From a virus, in the IMG/VR virus record IMGVR_UViG_3300005939_000051, positions 1 to 24,794 of that record: 24,794 nucleotides of DNA; one strand, written 5' to 3'. The notes beneath the pieces were generated by a model, which was not told the origin of the DNA, searched no databases, and saw nothing but the letters and a program-made list of their open reading frames with translations. Position 1 is the stretch's first letter, and every line of letters starts with the position of its first letter. Below, in pieces: positions 1-4,910 of the stretch. The translations under genes were made by a program, and so were the position numbers.

Positions 1-22
1 GTCGAAGTGCGGATGATTGACG

Positions 23-379
23 ATGCTTAGCCTAATCCTGATAGTCGCCCAATTCGTGTCCCTCGATTGCATTATCGTAAACGCAAGTGCCTACACGGCC
101 TGCAAAGAAGAATGCGATGCAAGCCCGGACACAACGGCTGGCATGACCACGCCTACACCAGGGCGGACGTTAGGCATATCACGCGACTTGTGGCACCTAC
201 GCGGTAAGCTGGTGTATGTGCAAGGCGTAGGGCTTCGGCGGGTCGAGGATAAAATGGCTGAACGATTCCAGCAATCGATTGACGTGCTGTTTGCGAGCAA
301 GCCGGAAGCTATGGAATATGGCAGGAAGGATGTGAAGCTGTGGGTTTTGAAACGAAAGGAAACGAAACGACATGACTAA
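23..379 (+). CDS. 3D-domain protein (putative cell-wall-active, exported)
   Basis: The protein has 118 residues from the ATG at 23. A TTG at 17 is also possible, and an in-frame stop at 14-16 shows the frame is not open further upstream. Residues 1-18 are hydrophobic, like a signal peptide or anchor but without a basic n-region. From about residue 19 it matches the 3D (Asp-Asp-Asp) fold, a double-psi barrel related to MltA-type lytic transglycosylases. The three aspartates are present: D36 in a DTTAG stretch, D76 in VEDK and D87 in SIDV. The domain ends with the usual YGRK...LWVL strand. Family knowledge suggests peptidoglycan binding or cleavage at the cell envelope; catalysis here is inference. 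The stop overlaps the next start. The DNA looks more GC-rich than the virion genes. A remnant of a second copy lies at 1922-1981. Confidence 0.72.
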   Translation: MLSLILIVAQFVSLDCIIVNASAYTACKEECDASPDTTAGMTTPTPGRTLGISRDLWHLRGKLVYVQGVGLRRVEDKMAERFQQSIDVLFASKPEAMEYGRKDVKLWVLKRKETKRHD

Positions 380-629
380 GAAAGAACTCAAACAAGTAGA
401 GGCTATGGTTAGGTGTTTAGGGAAGCGGGGGCGTGGCTGTCCACGAGACCTCAACACACCATTCGGCCTTGATTGCGAGAATGTATGTGGCCTCGATGGA
501 CGACACGCGGACGATAGCTGTTGGAAGTGCTGGATGAACTGCTTTGGATTTGGCACAGGCAAGGAAACGCAAGGCGGTGCGGTTGTTGTGCTTGGCCGGC
601 AAGGGCTATGCGGCACAGTTCACGCCTGA
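372..629 (+). CDS. small cysteine-motif protein, copy 1 (possible zinc binder)
   Basis: This 85-residue protein starts at an ATG overlapping the upstream stop, within ATGACTAA. Its core carries C-x11-C-x3-C-x10-C-x2-C-W, ending in SCWKCW. The protein at 4531-4725 has exactly the same spacing and shares CP-DL, DC and GR-D positions, so the two are paralogues. Four or five cysteines in this pattern suggest a small zinc-binding or disulphide fold; the function is unknown. After the CWKCW motif the chain continues for about 30 residues with low-complexity Gly/Val-rich sequence that has no counterpart in copy 2. A different frame over 538-654 looks more like real coding, so the C-terminus is doubtful and may reflect a frameshift or a gene fusion scar. 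Confidence 0.6.
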   Translation: MTKKELKQVEAMVRCLGKRGRGCPRDLNTPFGLDCENVCGLDGRHADDSCWKCWMNCFGFGTGKETQGGAVVVLGRQGLCGTVHA

Positions 630-654
630 ACTTGAAACGAAAGGGAAAACATGA
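538..654 (+). pseudogene. out-of-frame coding remnant or frameshifted 3' end
   Basis: In the frame with codons starting at 538, an open stretch of 38 codons follows a stop at 535-537. It reads like ordinary protein (ALDLAQARKRKAV, then LAGKGYAAQFTPE). Its stop (TGA 652-654) overlaps the ATG of the next gene as ATGA, a common sign of translational coupling that the annotated stop at 629 lacks. No ATG opens it, only TTG at 544 and 550. It could be the end of a truncated gene joined to the cysteine-motif gene, or the true end of that gene after a frameshift. No family is recognised. Confidence 0.35.
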
Positions 655-896
655 AACATGAATGGATCTATGAGATTGGTGTTTATAAGACAGTTGTGGG
701 AAACACAATAGCAATTGCTTGCGAGGGCGGTGAGGGAAACTATTGGTTATCGTGGGCTACAAGCAGCAGGGGTGGGAAAGAAATTTGCTTAGAGCTTTTT
801 CAAGCATCCAAGACAGAATGCAAGGCCAAGCGTCTTGCAATCGAGCTGGCTAAGCAGGTAGAAATTATACGTAAGCAAATTAAGTGGCCTAAATGA
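651..896 (+). CDS. hypothetical small protein
   Basis: An 81-residue protein of unknown function. It is preceded by a leader (GAAACGAAAGGG) that also precedes the start at 372. The N-terminal half is rich in aromatic and Gly residues (WIYEIGVY, GNYWLSW), suggesting beta strands. The C-terminal half, from about residue 50, is a basic amphipathic helix (KRLAIELAKQ, then IIRKQIKW). There are two cysteines but no recognisable metal motif. It sits in a run of small accessory genes of the left arm. Confidence 0.6.
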   Translation: MKHEWIYEIGVYKTVVGNTIAIACEGGEGNYWLSWATSSRGGKEICLELFQASKTECKAKRLAIELAKQVEIIRKQIKWPK

Positions 897-949
897 AATG
901 AGTTTTAAAATAGAAGTAAAGTAAAACAAAAACAAAAGGAGAATGAGAG

Positions 950-1384
950 ATGGGAATCGGGACACGCAGAGAAATTGGGAAAAACTACATACGAATAAAG
1001 GATGTTATAAAAGGCATCGACACCATGCTTGTGCGAGAAAGCTTGCAGGCCGGTAAAATCATCGCCTTAGAGAAAAGGATAACCGGGCTTGAGGATGTGC
1101 GTGGCGCATGGCCGTGGAACAAGGAAAAAGTCCCAAAGCCCGTAAATTTGAAGAATAACATAGTAACACTTCTTGTTTCAGATATTAATAAAGATTCAAA
1201 TATGGAAAATGTCATACATGAATTATCTGAAAACATTTATTCTTTGGCAGTCTTGTATTTTGAAGGTGTGGAAGGCGCAAACAAAGCATTTGGAAATGGA
1301 CACCATGCAGCACAGTCATTAGCAGAACACGCCAAGAAAATGTTACAGGATCGAGTAAAACAAATGGAGGATATTAAAAAATAA
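950..1384 (+). CDS. hypothetical protein with GNGHH motif, paralogue 1
   Basis: This 144-residue protein starts 9-10 bases after an AAGGAG site. Residues 1-60 are a basic, helical extension (GKIIALEKRI). Residues from about 70 to the end are paralogous to the 83-residue protein at 2001-2252. They share NIY-L-V-YFE, then GNGHH-AQ-L, then HAKKML-DRVKQM-DIKK at the C-terminus. The His-rich GNGHH segment is the best-conserved part, but I do not recognise the family. The first ~190 bases look more GC-rich than the rest, consistent with a fusion of two origins. The last 50 bases plus the following start codon are nearly identical to the paralogue, while the downstream genes differ. Confidence 0.65.
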   Translation: MGIGTRREIGKNYIRIKDVIKGIDTMLVRESLQAGKIIALEKRITGLEDVRGAWPWNKEKVPKPVNLKNNIVTLLVSDINKDSNMENVIHELSENIYSLAVLYFEGVEGANKAFGNGHHAAQSLAEHAKKMLQDRVKQMEDIKK

Positions 1385-1393
1385 CATGAATGA
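1334..1393 (+). repeat. 60-bp junction repeat, copy 1
   Basis: This segment matches 2202-2261 at 57 of 60 bases. It covers the last 16 codons of the GNGHH-family gene, its stop, and the start ATGAATGA of the next gene. Upstream the two paralogues diverge in DNA while keeping protein similarity. Downstream the genes are unrelated apart from their first three residues. Confidence 0.9.
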
Positions 1394-1595
1394 ATTAGAA
1401 AAAGTGAATGAATTATTGGAACTTTGTAAAGATTCTGGTGTGATATTACATCTTCTTTTGATAACCAATCATATTTCAGTAGAGGATATTAGAACACTTT
1501 CTCATCCAATTCTTTATGCTAAGGAAAAATTGGAGAAAGAAAAAGATATTATTGAAAAAAAGACAATAGGCGAAATCCAAAAGAAATTTAAGTAA
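1386..1595 (+). CDS. hypothetical helical protein
   Basis: A 69-residue protein, largely helical and charged, with a Lys/Glu-rich C-terminus (EKLEKEKDIIEKK). It starts two bases after the stop of the GNGHH-family gene, so it is probably translationally coupled to it. The start (MNE) lies in the duplicated 60-bp junction and resembles the MNE start of the gene at 2254, but the rest is unrelated. No family is recognised. Confidence 0.55.
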   Translation: MNELEKVNELLELCKDSGVILHLLLITNHISVEDIRTLSHPILYAKEKLEKEKDIIEKKTIGEIQKKFK

Positions 1596-1602
1596 ACAAA
1601 AA

Positions 1603-1626
1603 GGAGAACGTAATGGAGAACGTAAT
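1603..1626 (+). repeat. tandem 12-bp duplication of ribosome site and start codon
   Basis: The 12-mer GGAGAACGTAAT occurs twice head to tail (1603-1614 and 1615-1626). Each copy supplies GGAG followed six bases later by an in-frame ATG, at 1613 and 1625. The downstream gene therefore has two consecutive initiation sites four codons apart. Confidence 0.92.
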
Positions 1627-1837
1627 GGAAATTAAAAACGCCCTTGACTTGGATGATTTCAGGCAGCACACATGCGAGGAATGTAGATGGCGCGAAAGAA
1701 TTCTTATATGGGATAAGTACAATAATAAATACAGCAATAAGCCTGCTTGCAGGTTGAAGGGCCATCTATTAGCGGGAGAGCAACCAAGTCGTGCTTGCCC
1801 GGATTTTGTATGGACTGAAAAGGACATGGATTATTAA
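1613..1837 (+). CDS. small cysteine-rich protein (putative zinc-binding)
   Basis: A 74-residue protein with TCEECRW near residue 20, a later cysteine in PACR, and a final CPDF. A C-x2-C ... C ... C layout of this kind suggests a small zinc-binding fold, though no ligand geometry can be proved from sequence. The TC-ECR start of the motif recurs in the 45-residue protein at 3394-3531. It can start at 1613 or 1625, each with its own GGAG. Function unknown. Confidence 0.62.
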   Translation: MENVMEIKNALDLDDFRQHTCEECRWRERILIWDKYNNKYSNKPACRLKGHLLAGEQPSRACPDFVWTEKDMDY

Positions 1838-1850
1838 GCATGAAAGGAAA

Positions 1851-1877
1851 ATGACAAGTAAACACACAGGGGAATAA
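1851..1877 (+). other. 8-codon ORF, possible collapsed gene (start joined to end)
   Basis: An AAAGGAAA site leads to ATG and eight codons reading MTSKHTGE, then stop. The last five codons and stop lie in the 70-bp repeat. In the other repeat copy the same codons end the 154-residue gene at 2254-2718. It looks like a gene reduced to a start and an end, or simply where the repeat landed. Confidence 0.35.
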
Positions 1878-1927
1878 GTAAAAGAAAAGCTTCTTACACA
1901 AAGTGTAAGGTGAGATTGTAAAGTAAG
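1858..1927 (+). repeat. perfect 70-bp direct repeat, copy 1 (contains palindrome)
   Basis: Identical at every base to 2699-2768, 841 bases away. It contains the dyad CTTACAC-AAA-GTGTAAG at 1893-1909. No T-run follows the dyad, so it does not look like a terminator. It could be a protein-binding site, or the repeat could simply mark a recent duplication. Immediately downstream the sequence enters the 3D-gene remnant. Confidence 0.95.
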
Positions 1928-1981
1928 CCAACGGCCATGGAATATGGCAGGAAGTCAACTAAATTATGGGTTTTAAAATGA
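1922..1981 (+). pseudogene. remnant of a second 3D-domain gene (C-terminal end only)
   Basis: In frame, this segment encodes SKPTAMEYGRKSTKLWVLK followed by a stop. That aligns with the C-terminal end of the 3D-domain protein at 23-379 (SKPEAMEYGRKDVKLWVLK). An in-frame stop (1919-1921) and the edge of the 70-bp repeat lie directly upstream, so the rest of the domain is missing. It is therefore a broken copy. After it comes the leader AAACAAAAGGAGAATG of the next gene. Confidence 0.8.
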
Positions 1982-2000
1982 AACAAAAGGAGAATGGAAA

Positions 2001-2252
2001 ATGAGTGAGAAGAAAGAAGAATATTTCGAGATGCCGTTACGTGTTTTGGTGGTTGACCAAGATTCAGACCTTGAGAATGTGGCCCGCGTCTTGTCGAATA
2101 ACATCTATATGCTGTCTGTCAAGTATTTCGAGAAGGCGGAAACCGCTGGCTTGATAAGCGGCAACGGTCACCACATGGCACAGGAATTAGGGACACATGC
2201 GAAGAAAATGTTACTGGATAGAGTAAAACAAATGAAGGATATTAAAAAATAA
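2001..2252 (+). CDS. hypothetical protein with GNGHH motif, paralogue 2
   Basis: This 83-residue protein starts after AAAAGGAGAATGGAAA. It is paralogous to residues ~70-144 of the protein at 950-1384, sharing LENV--LS-NIY-L-V-YFEK, GNGHH-AQ-L and the C-terminal HAKKML-DRVKQM-DIKK. It lacks the basic N-terminal extension of that protein and so may represent the basic family unit. The first ~200 bases look more GC-rich than the 3' end, which is almost identical in DNA to the other copy. Function unknown. Confidence 0.65.
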   Translation: MSEKKEEYFEMPLRVLVVDQDSDLENVARVLSNNIYMLSVKYFEKAETAGLISGNGHHMAQELGTHAKKMLLDRVKQMKDIKK

Positions 2253-2261
2253 CATGAATGA
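2202..2261 (+). repeat. 60-bp junction repeat, copy 2
   Basis: Matches 1334-1393 with three substitutions. It spans the end of the GNGHH-family gene and the ATGAATGA start of the next gene. Confidence 0.9.
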
Positions 2262-2718
2262 GGAAGAAAAACAGGCACAAAGAGAATTGGATTTGGGAAT
2301 TCGACATCCATTTGATGAAGGGAAAATATATTATAAAGACTGGGCATATGAAGCAGCTTGTGGAATAATGTGTAATTTACAAGATCGAAGAGGCATTAAA
2401 AATGGATTCCAACAGTTGGATTTAGATATTCGATGTGAAATTATAGAATCTATGGTTGCTATTATCAGAAAAGCAAAAAGGGGAAGAACAAAAAGTGAAA
2501 AGGATAATACGTTTTTTCCACGTTGGATAGAAAATGGAAAAGGATTGGAAGGAACTCAAGAAAGGAAATTGCCCGAAGATTTTCTTAAAAATGTAAGAAT
2601 TGATGCAAGAGCTATTAAAGAAGTAGAACCAGGTAAATTTAAAATAGGAAAATTTCTGATAGGTACGGGGAAAAGATTGAAACACATAAGAAATTTAGGT
2701 AAACACACAGGGGAATAA
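2254..2718 (+). CDS. hypothetical protein (metagenome-type phage protein)
   Basis: A 154-residue protein starting two bases after the preceding stop, probably coupled to it. Residues 20-75 look helical and mixed (YYKDWAYEAACGIM, then IIESMVAIIRKAK). A basic Lys/Arg-rich middle follows, then a short segment (VEPGKFKIGKFLIG) that looks like two beta strands. The last six codons (GKHTGE) are supplied by the 70-bp repeat, so the C-terminus may have been acquired by recombination. No family is recognised. Confidence 0.55.
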   Translation: MNEEEKQAQRELDLGIRHPFDEGKIYYKDWAYEAACGIMCNLQDRRGIKNGFQQLDLDIRCEIIESMVAIIRKAKRGRTKSEKDNTFFPRWIENGKGLEGTQERKLPEDFLKNVRIDARAIKEVEPGKFKIGKFLIGTGKRLKHIRNLGKHTGE

Positions 2719-2768
2719 GTAAAAGAAAAGCTTCTTACACAAAGTGTAAGGTGAGATTGTAAAGTAAG
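2699..2768 (+). repeat. perfect 70-bp direct repeat, copy 2 (contains palindrome)
   Basis: Identical to 1858-1927. The dyad CTTACAC-AAA-GTGTAAG is at 2734-2750. This copy overlaps the end of the upstream gene and lies about 45 bases before a strong predicted promoter, so an operator role for the dyad is possible but unproven. Confidence 0.95.
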
Positions 2769-2771
2769 AGG

Positions 2772-2815
2772 ATTTTTGTTGTATATAGAAATTTCTTTAC
2801 AATTTTTGTTGTATA
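2772..2815 (+). repeat. two direct copies of a 14-mer, 30 bp apart
   Basis: ATTTTTGTTGTATA occurs at 2772-2785 and again at 2802-2815, about three helical turns apart on the same DNA face. The second copy lies inside the spacer of the predicted promoter, as expected for operator sites. Confidence 0.75.
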
Positions 2816-2824
2816 GGATAAAAT
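2796..2824 (+). promoter_or_regulatory. sigma70-type promoter
   Basis: TTTACA at 2796-2801 and TAAAAT at 2819-2824 are separated by exactly 17 bases, with one mismatch to consensus in each box. It lies in a 145-base AT-rich gap and points at the gene at 2864, so it could drive the run of small genes that follows. Confidence 0.65.
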
Positions 2825-2863
2825 TGAATAGAAAAATTAATAATAGAAGGAGGAAAAGGAAAA

Positions 2864-3136
2864 ATGAGGTGGAAAGTTTACGATCCAAATTTAAGGGATA
2901 GGTTGGGAGAAAAAAGAGTAGTAAGAAAATTTCTTTGGCTTCCAAGATTTTATAAAGGTAAATTTGCTTGGTTGGAGTATGCAAATATAATAGAGAGAGT
3001 TTGTTCTTTTTATGATGTCAGGCCGGGTGTAGGAGATATTCTTAGATGGGAAGAGATGGGATTTTCAAAAGAAAAAGACCTAACAGAAATAAAAGTACAA
3101 GAATGGGATAGTAAATTAAAGGAAACAAACCAATAA
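2864..3136 (+). CDS. hypothetical protein
   Basis: A 90-residue basic and aromatic protein (KFLWLPRFYKGKFAWLEYA) of unknown function. It has a strong ribosome site (AGGAGG with a second AGGA) and is the first gene after the predicted promoter. No cysteine motif, signal peptide or membrane segment is visible. It may be a small early regulator or DNA-interacting protein, but only its position suggests this. Confidence 0.6.
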   Translation: MRWKVYDPNLRDRLGEKRVVRKFLWLPRFYKGKFAWLEYANIIERVCSFYDVRPGVGDILRWEEMGFSKEKDLTEIKVQEWDSKLKETNQ

Positions 3137-3148
3137 AGGAATGAAATC

Positions 3149-3397
3149 ATGGCTACAGAAGAAAGTACAGAGATAGAATTGAAACTTACTCAGGAGGATA
3201 AGATAGCAGCTTTAACCAAAGAAGTTGAAGAGTTGAAAAAGGGAATGGGGATGTTGGCAAAAAATATGGCCATTCAGGACAATACACAAGAAAAGGTAAA
3301 TGGGGTTCTGGAAAGTATATTGCAATGGATAAGGGAGCATGAGGAACAGAAAAAACTCCTTGTAGAAAGAAATGAACTAAAAGTTCTTGTGCAATGA
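3149..3397 (+). CDS. hypothetical coiled-coil protein
   Basis: An 82-residue acidic protein. Residues ~15-60 carry a heptad-like pattern (IAALTKEVEELKKGMGMLA), predicting a coiled coil and so oligomerisation. The stop overlaps the next start as ATGA. Function unknown. Confidence 0.6.
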   Translation: MATEESTEIELKLTQEDKIAALTKEVEELKKGMGMLAKNMAIQDNTQEKVNGVLESILQWIREHEEQKKLLVERNELKVLVQ

Positions 3398-3531
3398 AAA
3401 ATAAAGAGAGATTTACTTGCAAAGAGTGTCGGTATTTTGGATGGATGGAAGTTGAATTTTGTGATTGGTGGTTGGAAAAGAGAGAAGGGAAAGAAGATGA
3501 AGAGTTTAAAGATCCAAGAGTACAAACGTAA
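3394..3531 (+). CDS. small cysteine-motif protein, 45 residues
   Basis: This small ORF starts inside the ATGA overlap with the preceding stop and reads MKNKERFTCKECRYFGWM. It has C-x2-C at residues 9-12, another cysteine in FCDWW, and an acidic tail. TCKECRY resembles TCEECRW of the protein at 1613-1837, so both may be small zinc-binding phage proteins. It overlaps the start of the next gene at 3497. Coupling on both sides and biased composition support it as a real gene despite its size. Confidence 0.6.
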   Translation: MKNKERFTCKECRYFGWMEVEFCDWWLEKREGKEDEEFKDPRVQT

Positions 3532-3817
3532 ACCGCAAATTGTACATGCCATGAAACTTGAAAAGAAGACGTGGCAAACCATGTGTAAATTTATCAATCT
3601 GAATTCGATGAACCCAAATGGCCCAAAAGGGGTTTATGTTAAGGATGGAAAACAAATTGTAAAATGGGAGCCGGGAGCAGAGTTGATTCTTTTGCTTCCT
3701 GATGGTAAGAGTTATCGGAAGGTTCGTGAAGGAGAATGGGTTGTGCGTGATTGGGGAAACATATCTAAATATACACAAGAAGATTTTGATGCGATGTTTG
3801 AAATAGTATTGGAATGA
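3497..3817 (+). CDS. PGDYG-like small phage protein
   Basis: Counting from the ATG at 3497 (site AAGGGAAAGAAG) gives 106 residues. An ATG at 3437 is in frame but lies inside the upstream gene. The pattern is EYKRKP near the start, a middle strand pair, then REGEWVVRDWGN and a C-terminal F--MFEIV. It resembles the widespread small phage proteins that open with Y-R-KP and contain a PGDW/PGDYG-type turn. Their role is unknown. The next gene (3850) shares the GDWI turn and may be a divergent relative. Confidence 0.6.
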   Translation: MKSLKIQEYKRKPQIVHAMKLEKKTWQTMCKFINLNSMNPNGPKGVYVKDGKQIVKWEPGAELILLLPDGKSYRKVREGEWVVRDWGNISKYTQEDFDAMFEIVLE

Positions 3818-3849
3818 ATATCAAGTGTTAAAAATAGGAGATTAGAAAG

Positions 3850-4095
3850 ATGGATGAAAGGATTCAGTTGCTTTGGAAGAATTGGGATAAAATCCGTAAA
3901 TTGGCTTTGACAGGCATGTTGACAGATGGTAAGCCCCAGCTTTGTTATCTAGATGAAGATAATAATCCTTGCAAGACTCGCCCCCGATCCGAGAAGCTTG
4001 GCTTATTGATTCCTACGGACGACGGGATTGAAACGGCTGTTGAGGGCGATTGGATTACTAAGAACGATCTTGGTGAGATTATCATTTGTAAATGA
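3850..4095 (+). CDS. hypothetical protein with GDWI turn
   Basis: An 81-residue protein with a good site (TAGGAGAT). Its C-terminal half (LLIPTDDGIETAVEGDWIT) looks like the end of PGDYG-like phage proteins: G-LIPT-DG---A--GDWI---GE. The N-terminal half is a short helix (QLLWKNWDKIRKLAL). It may be a divergent relative of the neighbour at 3497-3817. Biochemical role unknown. Confidence 0.55.
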   Translation: MDERIQLLWKNWDKIRKLALTGMLTDGKPQLCYLDEDNNPCKTRPRSEKLGLLIPTDDGIETAVEGDWITKNDLGEIIICK

Positions 4096-4111
4096 AAATA
4101 AGAAAATTAGA

Positions 4112-4219
4112 ATGAAACACTTCACAATTGAAAGTGTGATAGTATGTAAGCAGAGAAACTTTGGAAAGGAAAAAGCAAATGAAGCAATTCACGATAGAGC
4201 ACAAAGAAATGTGTATTGA
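4112..4219 (+). other. duplicated gene start (truncated N-terminal copy), 35-codon ORF
   Basis: The ORF begins MKHFTIE, matching MKQFTIE at the start of the next gene (4179) over seven residues and then diverging. It runs out of frame into that gene and stops at 4219. Its ribosome site is weak. I read it as a partial duplication of the start region rather than an established gene. Confidence 0.35.
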
Positions 4220-4544
4220 GTTTCTAATCTATGCTAAGAAAAGGGACATGATTAAAGGGGCATTGGCAAAATACAAACACGTAATAGAAAAACCGTGCTG
4301 TGAGGTTTTTCCATTTAAGGCAAAGCCCCGGATTGCATTTTCTTCTAAAATTTATTTGGAAGAGAAAACACTTCATGCAGGAATGATATCTAAATTGATT
4401 TGGGAAGCTATTCACTACGCTACTTACAAAGTTGGAATCAGAATGTCCGATGTAATAAGTGAAGAGATCGGTGATTACTTGGACGAATTCAATTGTCAAT
4501 TTTGGGTAGAGTATTATAAGGATGAAAAAGATGAAGATGACTGA
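4179..4544 (+). CDS. degenerate HExxH-like protein (WEAIH)
   Basis: From the ATG at 4179 (AAAGGAAAAAGC upstream) the protein has 121 residues. Residues 57-79 resemble the zincin-like protein at 9708-10064: K-x-IYL-EE, then IWEAIH at 74-79, where the other has AHEIFH. From the last His of the motif to the following EE pair the distance is 16 residues in both, and both then have FW aromatics. Here the first zinc ligand is Trp75 instead of His, so it is probably a non-catalytic paralogue. Its 3' end overlaps the next gene. Confidence 0.55.
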   Translation: MKQFTIEHKEMCIEFLIYAKKRDMIKGALAKYKHVIEKPCCEVFPFKAKPRIAFSSKIYLEEKTLHAGMISKLIWEAIHYATYKVGIRMSDVISEEIGDYLDEFNCQFWVEYYKDEKDEDD

Positions 4545-4725
4545 GAGTATGGCAAGGTTTATAGGATTACAAACTGGAAGTTGTCCTTTGGATCTTTTAG
4601 AGTATTTAGAAATTGATTGTGGGGAATTGTGTGGAACAGAAGGACGATCTACTGAGGACGATTGTTATCAGTGTTGGTTAGATTTTTTTATAGCAAAGGA
4701 GAAGCAAGAAAATGAAGATGAATGA
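4531..4725 (+). CDS. small cysteine-motif protein, copy 2
   Basis: This 64-residue protein starts at the ATG at 4531, eight bases after AAGGA. ATGs at 4522 and 4537 are in frame; 4531 gives MKMTESMARFI, matching the repeated start at 4712. It carries C-x11-C-x3-C-x10-C-x2-C-W, with exactly the spacing of the protein at 372-629, followed by a short acidic tail EKQENEDE. It is probably a small metal-binding or disulphide protein. It overlaps both neighbours, so it belongs to a coupled chain. Confidence 0.65.
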   Translation: MKMTESMARFIGLQTGSCPLDLLEYLEIDCGELCGTEGRSTEDDCYQCWLDFFIAKEKQENEDE

Positions 4726-4768
4726 GAGTGCGGCAAGATTTATGGAAAAGCAAGAAAATGGAACTTAA
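4712..4768 (+). other. 18-codon ORF: internally deleted third copy of the cysteine-motif gene
   Basis: It reads MKMNESAARFM then EKQENGT and stops. The first part matches the start of the gene at 4531 (MKMTESMARFI) and the second matches its tail (EKQENEDE). Everything between, including all cysteines, is missing. AAGGAG lies ten bases upstream, so it may still be translated. It overlaps the preceding and following ORFs. Confidence 0.5.
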
Positions 4769-4910
4769 AGAACTTATGAAAAACATAAATCCCCTTTTCT
4801 TTATGGCATTATCTGAAATGGATGTTGCATGGATTAAAGTGGCCAAAGTAGCGCAGGCACAAAAAGCAAAAGAGAAACTTATTAAGGAGGTTATGGAAAA
4901 TGGCTGGTAA
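4758..4910 (+). CDS. hypothetical helical protein with WIKVAK repeat unit
   Basis: A 50-residue protein from the ATG at 4758. An upstream in-frame ATG at 4722 would lie inside the previous gene. Its second half (WIKVAKVAQAQKAKEK) is amphipathic and basic, and resembles WIKVARAIRVQREA in the next 42-residue ORF, so the two seem to be a tandem duplicate. It overlaps the ORFs before and after it. Function unknown. Confidence 0.5.
   Translation: MELKELMKNINPLFFMALSEMDVAWIKVAKVAQAQKAKEKLIKEVMENGW

Noticed and set aside
197-714. Overlapping minus-strand ORFs
   Set aside because: GC-rich DNA gives long chance ORFs here. The plus-strand 3D-domain and cysteine-motif readings are convincing.
1893-1909. 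Palindrome read as a terminator
   Set aside because: The 7-bp stem is not followed by a T-run. It is better treated as a possible binding site.
4028-4111. Upstream extension of the 63-codon ORF
   Set aside because: This part lies inside the 3850 gene in another frame. Only the part from 4112 carries the MKHFTIE duplication.
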